A DNA stretch of 64,000 nucleotides from Desertimonas sp963772825 (GTDB lineage: Bacteria > Actinomycetota > Acidimicrobiia > Acidimicrobiales > Ilumatobacteraceae): the NCBI GenBank assembly GCA_963772825.1, contig CAVYYX010000014.1:62001-126000 (forward strand), in the 5' to 3' direction. Positions 40,830 to 47,667 of this stretch are shown in pieces. Made by a program: the position numbers and the translations under genes. The notes under the pieces were generated by a model. That model worked only from the letters and a program-made list of their open reading frames with translations, was not told the origin of the DNA and made no database searches. Each line of letters starts with the position of its first letter. Position 1 is the stretch's first letter.

Positions 40830-41428
40830 GCGCGTTCGGCGAGCAGCTGCTCGAGGTCGCCGGCGAGGTCGTCGCCCGTCGACCCGTACGGCCAGGTGAG
40901 CACGAGCGTCCCGGTGTCATCGACGGCGAACAGCCCGGTGTCGGAGTGCGCCACGTCGACGTCGCCGTTCGGCCGGGTCGTCACCTGATAGCTGACCCCG
41001 AACGCGAGGGCCACCTCTTGGAGCACCGCGTCATCGTCGAGGGCGACGGCGTGGGCCCCCGGGACGAAGCTGTCGACGTAGTCGGCGAGCACGTCGTGGT
41101 CGCGCTCGGGGTCGATGCTGACCATCACCGCGTCGATCCGCTCCGCATCGTCGGGATCGAGGTCGTCGAGCCCGCGGCGCAGCTGGGCCAGCGTTGTCGG
41201 GCACACGTCCGGACAGTTCGTGTAGCCGAAGAACACGACGAGCAGGCCGTCCTCGGGAGCAACGAATCTGAACGGCTCACCATCGCGGCTGACGTCGGGG
41301 ACTTCGGTGACATCGACCACCGGCTCCGGGTCCCGAGTGAGGCCGACGAGCTCGCGATCGTCCCCGCAGCCGGCGACCGTCACCACGGCACACACGACGG
41401 CGACGAGGGCAGCCCAGCGCCTCGTCAT
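40826..41428 (-). CDS. SCO1/SenC-family copper chaperone lipoprotein
   Basis: 200-residue thioredoxin-fold protein with lipobox VAGC, the copper/thiol motif CPDVC (GYTNCPDVCPTTL) and the distal copper-ligand His in DVDVAHSDTGLF. Such proteins metallate the CuA site of cytochrome c oxidase. ATGA overlaps with genes on both sides. Confidence 0.93.
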   Translation of the reverse strand: MTRRWAALVAVVCAVVTVAGCGDDRELVGLTRDPEPVVDVTEVPDVSRDGEPFRFVAPEDGLLVVFFGYTNCPDVCPTTLAQLRRGLDDLDPDDAERIDAVMVSIDPERDHDVLADYVDSFVPGAHAVALDDDAVLQEVALAFGVSYQVTTRPNGDVDVAHSDTGLFAVDDTGTLVLTWPYGSTGDDLAGDLEQLLAERA

Positions 41429-41832
41429 CCGCCAGCACCCGTTGCCGACGTGCCCTCACCGAGCTCGCGGATGTAGGCGACGAGGGCGGCGACCTCGTCG
41501 TCGTCGAGGTCGTTGTCCGGCATCTGCACGTCGAAGCCGGCGACGGTCTGAGCACCCGGATCGGTGATCGCCAGCGTGAGATAGGCCTCGTCGGCAACGA
41601 CGGTCGAGCCGTCGTCGAGCTCGACCGTCGAGCCGAACAGCCCTTCCCATCGTGGACCGACGGCGCCGGAGCGGTGACACGCCGAGCAGCCCTTGTCGTC
41701 GGCGAGTTCGGCGCCGCGCTGACCCTCGGCGCTGAGCCCCTCGGGACGGTCGCCGCCATCGTCGCCGCAGGCCGCAAGCAGACCGATGAGGACGAGCAAC
41801 CAGCCGGCGGTCGCCGCCGAGCGTGCGATCAC
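41425..41832 (-). CDS. Class I cytochrome c lipoprotein
   Basis: 135 residues: lipobox LAAC, one haem-binding CSACH site (about residues 49-53), and the axial Met in FDVQMPDNDLDDDEVAALVAYI. A membrane-tethered electron carrier, co-transcribed with SCO1. GTG 41832 overlaps the methylase stop as GTGA. Confidence 0.9.
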   Translation of the reverse strand: MIARSAATAGWLLVLIGLLAACGDDGGDRPEGLSAEGQRGAELADDKGCSACHRSGAVGPRWEGLFGSTVELDDGSTVVADEAYLTLAITDPGAQTVAGFDVQMPDNDLDDDEVAALVAYIRELGEGTSATGAGG

Positions 41833-43322
41833 GGGGTGCGCAGGGCGGTCCACCACCGCAGCAGTTCCTCGCTCTCGGCGTCGCCGATCCCGTAGGCCCG
41901 ATGCACGGCCTCGGCGCTGTCCACCAGATCGCCGCCGTCGTACGCGGCGACAGCCCGCTCGAGGCTGCCGCCCGGCCACGGCAAGCCGGCGACCAGCACC
42001 GGGCGCAGCCGAACCGTGCGCGCCGACAAACCGGTGCCGGCGGCGGCATGCCACAGCCACGCCGAGACGTACGGCGACGACAGCACGGCCGCCACCTCCG
42101 ACAGGGCATCGTCGTCGCTCGGCGTCACCGGGCGCGCCGTCAGCACCGGGACGGCGGGCAGCATCGTGCCGTGGCGGTCGACCACGCATTCGACGATGCG
42201 CGTCTGGTTGGCGATCAACACCTTGGGGACGGCCAGCCGGTTCGCCCACCGGCGCATCCGCTCGTCGAGTTTCGACACGTCGACCCGCGGCCGCTCGAAA
42301 CGGCGGCGGTTGAACGTGACCGGCCGCTCACCCCAACGGCAGCGGGCGGGGTCGATCGCCCCGCTCGTGACCAACGGCGGACCTGCGGGGTGGTCGCCGA
42401 CCGCCGGGATCAAGCCGTAGTACTGGTCGCGGAAGTTCGCCGTCACGGTGACCCGATCGCCCACGCACCCGGAGGTAGCGATGGCCGGCAGCTCGGGGAC
42501 ACCCATCGCCCGGGTGATGACTCCGGTCCACACGGGATCGCGGTCGCCGCCAACATCGAGATGGTTCCCGTCATTGCGTTCCCCGGCCACGCAGGCCGTT
42601 CCTGGCCGCTCACTCGCTGGCGCTCGCTCGCTCGCAGTTGCGCTGGGTGATCGACCAAGAGCCCGGCGCTCGAATCCGACGGCACAAACGAACACCGCGG
42701 CGTCGAAGTGCAACCGCGGCGACCACCACGACCAGATCGGCTCGGCGAGCTGCTCGACCCGCGCCCGCACCGGGCCGGCGTCGCGTGACCCGAGGATCGA
42801 CTGTGGCAGCAGCAGGCCGGTGCGTCCCCCGCCTGGCCTGGCGAGACCGACGGCGAGGACGAGGAACTCGGCGGCGGCGTCGGCGTAGGGGCCGCCGCCG
42901 CGTGCGCTGGCGCGGCCGCGCGAGGTCGCCGCCGCGAGCTGGGACAGGAACGGGGGGTTGCCGAGGACCACGTCGTAGTGGACATCGCCCCAGTCCTTGA
43001 CGAGCGCATCGTCGACCTCGACGACGACCTCGCCACGCCCGGCCAGCGTGTTGCGCGCCACGTCGACGGCGTCGGCGTCGACGTCGACGCCGTGCAGCCT
43101 GGCGATCCCGCCGGCGGCGGCGACGTGTTCGGCGGCGGCGGCGAGGAACCGCCCGTCGCCGCACGCCGGGTCGAGCACCGACACACGCTGACCTGGGGCG
43201 ATCGCTGGCATCACGGCGTCCACGATCCGCTCGACCAGAGCTCGCGGCGTGGCATACGACCCGCGCCGGCGCCGGAGTTGCCGCGCCTCGCCGGCTGTCG
43301 ACGACAGTTGCGCGGCGGTCAC
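41829..43322 (-). CDS. N6-adenine DNA methylase (TaqI/Eco57I-like) containing an in-frame repeat
   Basis: 497 residues. SAM motif I VLDPACGDGRFLAAA and catalytic motif IV GNPPF are in the N-terminal half; the C-terminal half resembles the target-recognition part of type IIG/TaqI-type enzymes (GDRVTVTANFRDQYYGLIP). Between them, repeat copy 3 (42575-42638) is read in-frame, giving a Ser/Arg/Pro/Ala-rich linker (PGTACVAGERNDGN). GTG 43322 is supported by a TACGCT -10 at 43329-43334. No restriction endonuclease is adjacent; it may be an orphan methylase. It heads the cytochrome c/SCO1 operon. Confidence 0.85.
   Translation of the reverse strand: MTAAQLSSTAGEARQLRRRRGSYATPRALVERIVDAVMPAIAPGQRVSVLDPACGDGRFLAAAAEHVAAAGGIARLHGVDVDADAVDVARNTLAGRGEVVVEVDDALVKDWGDVHYDVVLGNPPFLSQLAAATSRGRASARGGGPYADAAAEFLVLAVGLARPGGGRTGLLLPQSILGSRDAGPVRARVEQLAEPIWSWWSPRLHFDAAVFVCAVGFERRALGRSPSATASERAPASERPGTACVAGERNDGNHLDVGGDRDPVWTGVITRAMGVPELPAIATSGCVGDRVTVTANFRDQYYGLIPAVGDHPAGPPLVTSGAIDPARCRWGERPVTFNRRRFERPRVDVSKLDERMRRWANRLAVPKVLIANQTRIVECVVDRHGTMLPAVPVLTARPVTPSDDDALSEVAAVLSSPYVSAWLWHAAAGTGLSARTVRLRPVLVAGLPWPGGSLERAVAAYDGGDLVDSAEAVHRAYGIGDAESEELLRWWTALRTP
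42575..42638 (-). repeat. Dispersed repeat, copy 3, inside the methylase gene
   Basis: Same 23-base core (42575-42597) and a distal half close to copy 2. It is read in sense within the methylase and keeps the frame. Confidence 0.8.
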
Positions 43323-43328
43323 GGCTGC

Positions 43329-43338
43329 AGCGTATGGT
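43329..43338. promoter_or_regulatory. Overlapping divergent -10 elements of the methylase and coaA genes
   Basis: TACGCT on the minus strand (43334-43329, 6 bases before GTG 43322) and TATGGT on the plus strand (43333-43338, 8 bases before ATG 43347) share two base pairs. Both genes should be leaderless and compete for polymerase. Confidence 0.6.
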
Positions 43339-43346
43339 CGGTGGCG

Positions 43347-44273
43347 ATGCCAGGCGCGGAGAGTCGCTACGTCACGATCGACCGCAACGACTGGGCGGCG
43401 TTGCGGGCGGCCACCCCGTTGACCCTGCGCCAAGAGGATCTCGACAAGCTCCGCGGCATCAACGAGCGCATCGACCTCGACGAGGTCGCCGCCATCTACC
43501 TCCCGTTGTCCCGCCTCCTCAACCTGCGCGTCAGCGCGTCGCAGGATCTCGCCCGGGTGTCATCGACGTTCCTCGGGGCGATGTCGCCGCGGGTGCCCTA
43601 CATCATCGGTGTCGCCGGCAGCGTCGCCGTCGGCAAGAGCACGTTCGCCCGCATCCTCCAGGCCCTGCTGTCACGCTGGCCGGACCACCCCCACGTCGAC
43701 CTCGTCACCACCGACGGCTTCCTCTATCCCAACGCCGTGCTCACCGAACGGGGGCTGATGACCCGCAAGGGGTTTCCGGAGAGCTACGACACCCGCCGCC
43801 TGCTGGCGTTCCTGCGCGACCTCAAGAGCGGCGCGACCGAGGTCCGGGCACCCGTGTACAGCCACGTGATCTACGACGTGCTGGAGGACGAGGAGACGAT
43901 CGTTCGCCAACCGGACATCGTCATCGTCGAGGGGCTCAACGTCCTCCAGGTCAGCAGCTCGGCCACCGAGTTCGTCAGCGACTACTTCGACTTCTCGATC
44001 TACATCGACGCCGACGAGGCCGACATCCTGTCGTGGTTCATCGCCAGGTTCATGGCCCTGCGCGAGTCGGTGTTCAAGGACCCCAACAGCTTCTTCCGAC
44101 ACTTCGCCGCGCTCAGCGACGCCGAAGCGCTGGAAACGGCGACGTCGATCTGGCACGACATCAACGGGCGCAACCTGCGCGAGAACATCCTGCCGACGCG
44201 GGAACGGGCCTCGTTGATCTTGTGCAAGGCCGCCGATCACCGCGTCACCAGCGTCCGCCTCCACAAGTTGTAG
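43347..44273 (+). CDS. coaA: Pantothenate kinase, type I
   Basis: First step of CoA synthesis. 308 residues with the P-loop GVAGSVAVGKST, VDLVTTDGFLYPN, the KGFPESYDTRRLLAFL stretch, IVIVEGLNVLQ, and DFSIYIDADE. Typical of actinobacterial CoaA. Convergent with the TauE gene, 2 bases between stops. Confidence 0.96.
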   Translation: MPGAESRYVTIDRNDWAALRAATPLTLRQEDLDKLRGINERIDLDEVAAIYLPLSRLLNLRVSASQDLARVSSTFLGAMSPRVPYIIGVAGSVAVGKSTFARILQALLSRWPDHPHVDLVTTDGFLYPNAVLTERGLMTRKGFPESYDTRRLLAFLRDLKSGATEVRAPVYSHVIYDVLEDEETIVRQPDIVIVEGLNVLQVSSSATEFVSDYFDFSIYIDADEADILSWFIARFMALRESVFKDPNSFFRHFAALSDAEALETATSIWHDINGRNLRENILPTRERASLILCKAADHRVTSVRLHKL

Positions 44274-44275
44274 GG

Positions 44276-44989
44276 CTACAGCTGCTCGGCGAGCAGGAGC
44301 ACCGCCGAGGCGGCGCAGATTGCCAGCAGGATCGGCCGGAACCGCGGGCCGTCGACGTGGCGGCGCAACCACGGTGAGACCGCCAGCCCGATGACGACTC
44401 CGGGCAGGAGGAGCGCGCCGAGCCGCCACTGCCGGGCCGTCAGGTCCCCGGCCAACGTGAGGGCGATGATCGACAACACCGTGCCCACCGAGAAGTAGGC
44501 GCTCAGCGTGGCCCGCACCACCCGTGGGCTGACCCGCTGGTAGAGCAGGGCCATCGGGGGCCCGCCGACGCCCGTGGCAGTGCCCATGAACCCGGACACG
44601 GCGCCGGCTCCCACCGTGAGGCCCGGCGTTGTGGGCACCGATGGCAGCCAGATCGAGGTCGCCACGGCGATCAGCACCGCGGTGCCCAACCCGATCGAGA
44701 GCAAGCGGCTGCTGACTGCTGCGGCGACGACGGCGCCGGCGACGACGCCGGGGACGCGGCCGGTCAGGGCCAGGGCAGCGCTCCGGCGGTCGACATCCTG
44801 GTAGGCGCGCACGGCCACGGACGTCGACAGCGGCAGGACCGCCACGAGCACCGCGCCGGGGATGAAGTCCGTGTCGATGAGCGCCAGGAACGGCGCCGAG
44901 AAGAGCCCGAAGCCGAGCCCGATCGCCCCTTGCACAGCAGCGCCGACGACCGCGATGGCGACGCAGGTCAGCGCCAGTTCGACGGCCAC
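44276..44989 (-). CDS. TauE/SafE-family membrane permease
   Basis: 237 residues, about seven to eight hydrophobic helices, with the two half-repeats of the family: VVGAAVQGAIGLGFGLFSAPFLALID and VGAGAVSGFMGTATGVGGPPMALLY. Members export sulfite, sulfoacetate or related anions; substrate not predictable. GTG 44989 lies 8 bases after the isomerase gene stop. Confidence 0.85.
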   Translation of the reverse strand: MAVELALTCVAIAVVGAAVQGAIGLGFGLFSAPFLALIDTDFIPGAVLVAVLPLSTSVAVRAYQDVDRRSAALALTGRVPGVVAGAVVAAAVSSRLLSIGLGTAVLIAVATSIWLPSVPTTPGLTVGAGAVSGFMGTATGVGGPPMALLYQRVSPRVVRATLSAYFSVGTVLSIIALTLAGDLTARQWRLGALLLPGVVIGLAVSPWLRRHVDGPRFRPILLAICAASAVLLLAEQL

Positions 44990-44997
44990 GGGCGACG

Positions 44998-45750
44998 TCA
45001 GTCGTTGCCCGGGCGGTTGACGAACGCCGTCGCCAGGTCGACGTCGCCGAACACCGTCACGCGGTCGAGCGGTGATCGCCTCCACAGGACCATCAGCAGG
45101 TCGTGGGCGTCGCCGCGCAGCGCGGCGTCGGCCTTGGCGTGGTCGCGGGCCACGGTGCAGCCGCCGTCGGCGTCAGGTCGCACGGTCCACTCGCCGTCGG
45201 CGTCCGTGCAGTGCAGGTGCACGCTGCCGGCGAGTTGTGGCGTGTCGGCGGCGACCACGGGAAAGAAGTACTCGAGGAACTCGTCGACCCCGTCGGCAGC
45301 CAGCTCCGGGGCGAGGCGATGGTCGACTCCGGCGGCGTGCTCGGCGTCGACGCGATGGACGGCCGTCTCGTGGGCCATCCGCCGCGTCACCCAGGCGACG
45401 TCGTGTTGCGGCGTCCAGGTCCACACGGCCGTCGCTGGATCCGTGTCGGCGAGGACACGGTACAGCTCGGCCGCCCGTTCGCTGGCGAACGTGGCGACGG
45501 CGGCGAAGGCCTCGTCGACGGGCAGGTCGCCGCCTGGCCGCACAGGATCCTCGTAGGCATCCGGGGCGATCGATTGCTCACGGACGACCCAGCCCCAGAA
45601 GTCGTGGACCTCGCCGATGTGCCACACGAGGTCGGCGGTCGTCCAGTCGGGGCAGCCCGGGACGGCAGCCTGCGGATCGGCCCGGCGGGCGGCGACGAGC
45701 AGGGCGGTCGAGGAGTCGTGCAACGTCGCCAGGAACTCGTCGCGATCCAT
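44998..45750 (-). CDS. Maleylpyruvate-isomerase-family (mycothiol-dependent type) protein
   Basis: 250 residues: N-terminal DinB-like four-helix bundle with metal ligands in LVWHIGEVHDF and MAHETAVHRVDAE, and a C-terminal MDMPI_C domain (SVHLHCTDADGEWTVRPDA). The family includes mycothiol-dependent maleylpyruvate isomerase; many members have unknown thiol-linked functions. MshA in this genome means mycothiol is available. TACCGT -10 is 8 bases upstream. Confidence 0.82.
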   Translation of the reverse strand: MDRDEFLATLHDSSTALLVAARRADPQAAVPGCPDWTTADLVWHIGEVHDFWGWVVREQSIAPDAYEDPVRPGGDLPVDEAFAAVATFASERAAELYRVLADTDPATAVWTWTPQHDVAWVTRRMAHETAVHRVDAEHAAGVDHRLAPELAADGVDEFLEYFFPVVAADTPQLAGSVHLHCTDADGEWTVRPDADGGCTVARDHAKADAALRGDAHDLLMVLWRRSPLDRVTVFGDVDLATAFVNRPGND

Positions 45751-45758
45751 CGGCGCTG

Positions 45759-45764
45759 ACGGTA
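45759..45764 (-). promoter_or_regulatory. -10 hexamer TACCGT of the isomerase-family gene
   Basis: Minus-strand TACCGT 8 bases before ATG 45750. Confidence 0.45.
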
Positions 45765-45777
45765 GCTGGCGAGGTCC

Positions 45778-46461
45778 TCAGCGCAGCAGGGCGGGCACAT
45801 CGCGCAGCGTCTCGGCGGCGACGATCGAGCCGTCGTGGTCGACGAGCTCGTGCTCCCAGGTGATGTGGTAGGCGACGTGGACGGCGTCGCCGCCGATGGC
45901 GAGGACGGGGAGCACGTCGCTGCGCACGGAGTTGCCGATCATGCAGAAGCGGGCCGGCTCGACGCCGAGGTCGTCGAGGATCCGCCGGTAGGTCGCCTCG
46001 TCCTTCTCCATCACGATGTCGATGTGGCTGAAGTGGTGGGCGAGCCCCGACGACTCGAGCTTGCGCGACTGGTGGACGAGGTCGCCCTTCGTGATCAGCA
46101 CGAGGCGGTGGTCTCGGCCGAGGTCGGCGAGGACCTCGGCGACCCCATCGAGGAGGCGCACCGGTTCGGTGAGCATGCCCATGCCGAGGGCCAACACGTC
46201 ACCGACGACGTCCGCTGGGACGTTGCCCTGGGACACCGTGATGGCGCACTCGACGAGCGACAACGTGAAGGCCTTGACGCCATACCCGGAGATCGGCAAA
46301 TGGCGTCGCTCGGTGGCCCGCAGCGCGTCTCGGATGTCGACGCCGTCGGCGACGTACGGCGTGAGCAGCTCGACGTAGCGCCCCTCCACGGCGAGGAACG
46401 AGTCCTCGCTGTGCCACAGGGTGTCGTCGGCGTCGACACCGATCACCTCGAATCTGGACAC
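45778..46461 (-). CDS. HAD-superfamily hydrolase
   Basis: 227 residues with motif I DADDTLW, motif II LITKGD, a conserved Lys before IGNSVRSDVLPV (motifs III and IV). YfnB/PynA-like phosphatase; substrate unknown. The GTG 46461 start is 3 bases after the core of repeat copy 4, whose GGGGAA stands at ribosome-binding-site distance. Confidence 0.87.
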   Translation of the reverse strand: MSRFEVIGVDADDTLWHSEDSFLAVEGRYVELLTPYVADGVDIRDALRATERRHLPISGYGVKAFTLSLVECAITVSQGNVPADVVGDVLALGMGMLTEPVRLLDGVAEVLADLGRDHRLVLITKGDLVHQSRKLESSGLAHHFSHIDIVMEKDEATYRRILDDLGVEPARFCMIGNSVRSDVLPVLAIGGDAVHVAYHITWEHELVDHDGSIVAAETLRDVPALLR

Positions 46462-46464
46462 TCT

Positions 46465-46489
46465 TGCGTTCCCCGGCCACGCAGGCCGT
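46465..46489 (-). repeat. Dispersed repeat, copy 4, truncated
   Basis: Only the core end of the repeat (first 23 bases identical to the other copies; similarity lost after 46489). It lies just upstream of the HAD start GTG 46461, in the same relative orientation as copies 1 and 2. Confidence 0.75.
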
Positions 46490-46507
46490 GGTAGGACCGT
46501 CGCGACG

Positions 46508-46864
46508 TCATCGGGTAATTGCGTTGAGGTAGTTGTAGACGGTGATCCGGCTGACGTTCAGCCGGTCGGCGATGTCGTCGACCGCTTTGCGCAGCACGAA
46601 GGCACCGCGTTCGTGGAGCAAGCGGACGGCGTGTTGCTTCTCCTCGCGGGGCAACTCGCCGAGGCGGCCGCCGAGATCCGACTCGACGGATTCGATGAGC
46701 CGGTCGAGGGCACCGTGCAACGGCGGCATGCGCACAACTGCGACGACCACGCCGTCCCACACGAGCGGGATGTCGGACGACAGCCGCTCCTCGGGTCGCA
46801 CGAGCGACGCCCCGACCGCGTCGAGCACCGGCTTGATGGCGTCGAGCAACACGTTCGCGGTCAC
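46508..46864 (-). CDS. HTH regulator with YheO/DauR-like C-terminal domain
   Basis: 118 residues. The C-terminus (RGAFVLRKAVDDIADRLNVSRITVYNYLN) is the HTH_22 type seen in YheO/DauR-like regulators. The N-terminal 85 residues (LLDAIKPVLDAVGASLVRPEERLS...) are shorter than the PAS domain of those proteins. GTG 46864 overlaps the thiamine-binding protein gene, so it may respond to thiamine or a related ligand (inference). Confidence 0.72.
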   Translation of the reverse strand: MTANVLLDAIKPVLDAVGASLVRPEERLSSDIPLVWDGVVVAVVRMPPLHGALDRLIESVESDLGGRLGELPREEKQHAVRLLHERGAFVLRKAVDDIADRLNVSRITVYNYLNAITR

Positions 46865-47106
46865 GGTTCCAGCTCGTCGGTTGCCGAGACGTGCAAGGAC
46901 ACGTGGGTGGCGCCGTTGGCGAAGGCCTCCTTGACGACGGCGGCGACGATCTCGGGCATCGCCGCCGTCGGCGCCTGGCAGGTCGTTCCGAACGGACCGA
47001 ACTCGACGGCTGCGCCGAGCGACTCGACCGCTGCGACGGCCGCCCGCACGTGCGGCCCGGGGTTGCCTTCGACGAACGGCTCGACGGTGAACTCGAGCTC
47101 CTTCAC
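46861..47106 (-). CDS. Thiamine-binding (MTH1187/YkoF-like) protein
   Basis: 81-residue ferredoxin-like fold: LEFTVEPFVEGNPGPHVRAAV, AVEFGPFGTTCQAP, AAVVKEAFANGATHVSLHVSAT. Family members bind thiamine or hydroxymethylpyrimidine. Leaderless TACTCT (47113-47118) is 6 bases before GTG 47106. Overlaps the HTH gene as GTGA. Confidence 0.85.
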   Translation of the reverse strand: MKELEFTVEPFVEGNPGPHVRAAVAAVESLGAAVEFGPFGTTCQAPTAAMPEIVAAVVKEAFANGATHVSLHVSATDELEP

Positions 47107-47112
47107 CCCCTC

Positions 47113-47118
47113 AGAGTA
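47113..47118 (-). promoter_or_regulatory. -10 hexamer TACTCT of the thiamine-binding/HTH operon
   Basis: Minus-strand TACTCT 6 bases before GTG 47106. Confidence 0.45.
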
Positions 47119-47149
47119 GGGCGATCATCAGCAAGATCGGGCGGGGGGT

Positions 47150-47182
47150 GCGGGGGGCAGAGGCTCTGCCGGAGCCCCCCGC
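47150..47182 (-). terminator. Distal hairpin after the WXG100 gene
   Basis: GCGGGGGGC (47150-47158) pairs with GCCCCCCGC (47174-47182); the loop holds GCAGAGGCTCTGC, itself palindromic. Confidence 0.5.
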
Positions 47183-47254
47183 CGCTGGCCGATCCGGCTT
47201 GCCGGTCGACCAGCTGAGATGCTTCGTGCGGCCGCAGGCCGCCTGCGCCGAGCT

Positions 47255-47282
47255 CGAGCGGGAAGGCTTTGCTTCCCGCTCG
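47255..47282 (-). terminator. Hairpin directly after the WXG100 stop
   Basis: CGAGCGGGAAG (47255-47265) and CTTCCCGCTCG (47272-47282), 6-base loop, beginning 5 bases past the minus-strand stop. Likely the transcript end. Confidence 0.7.
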
Positions 47283-47286
47283 AAAT

Positions 47287-47565
47287 CTACGCGACGACGC
47301 CCATCACCTGGGCGAGGGACGCAGCGCGCTGGGTGCACTCGTTGCCGGCAGCGGTGAAGGCGTCCTTGAGCCCGTTGAGGGCGGGGTTGAACTGGTCGTT
47401 CCAATCCGCCTCGAACTTGTCGCGAGCCGGGCCCTGCCACGTCGTGCCGCCGAGGGTCGTGAACACGATGGTCTGGATGTCGGCGATCGACTCGTTCTGG
47501 GCCACGAGCTTGCCGCCCAAGGCGGTGAGCTGTTCTGGATCGGCTCCGTACATTCCTGCGGGCAT
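47287..47565 (-). CDS. WXG100-family (EsxA-like) protein
   Basis: 92 residues: two helices with a WQG turn (TTWQGPARDKFEADW) and a short Ala-rich tail without the YxxxD/E secretion motif. Family members are substrates of ESX/type VII secretion. A strong AGGAGGT ribosome binding site precedes ATG 47565, unlike the leaderless neighbours. No EccC or other ESX component is in the window. Confidence 0.85.
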   Translation of the reverse strand: MPAGMYGADPEQLTALGGKLVAQNESIADIQTIVFTTLGGTTWQGPARDKFEADWNDQFNPALNGLKDAFTAAGNECTQRAASLAQVMGVVA

Positions 47566-47611
47566 TCGTCGTGACCTCCTGGTGTCGGCCGGCGCCTGGT
47601 GCGCCGTGCTG

Positions 47612-47650
47612 CCTCCCCTGGGCGTCGGCTGACCTGCGCAGGGGAAATCC
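47612..47650. repeat. 39-bp conserved element, copy B
   Basis: Identical to copy A (18265-18303) in its first 16 and last 9 bases with an unrelated 14-base centre. It lies between the WXG100 gene (-) and the M20 gene (+), ending 4 bases before the -10 of the latter. CCCCTG (47615-47620) can pair with CAGGGG (47640-47645). Confidence 0.55.
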
Positions 47651-47654
47651 TTCG

Positions 47655-47660
47655 TACGAT
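47655..47660 (+). promoter_or_regulatory. -10 hexamer TACGAT of the M20 gene
   Basis: TACGAT 7 bases before ATG 47668; element B occupies the -35 region. Confidence 0.5.
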
Positions 47661-47667
47661 CGCGTCC

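Noticed and set aside
41829..43322. Complete restriction-modification system
   Set aside because: No restriction endonuclease or specificity subunit is adjacent; the downstream genes are cytochrome c and SCO1.
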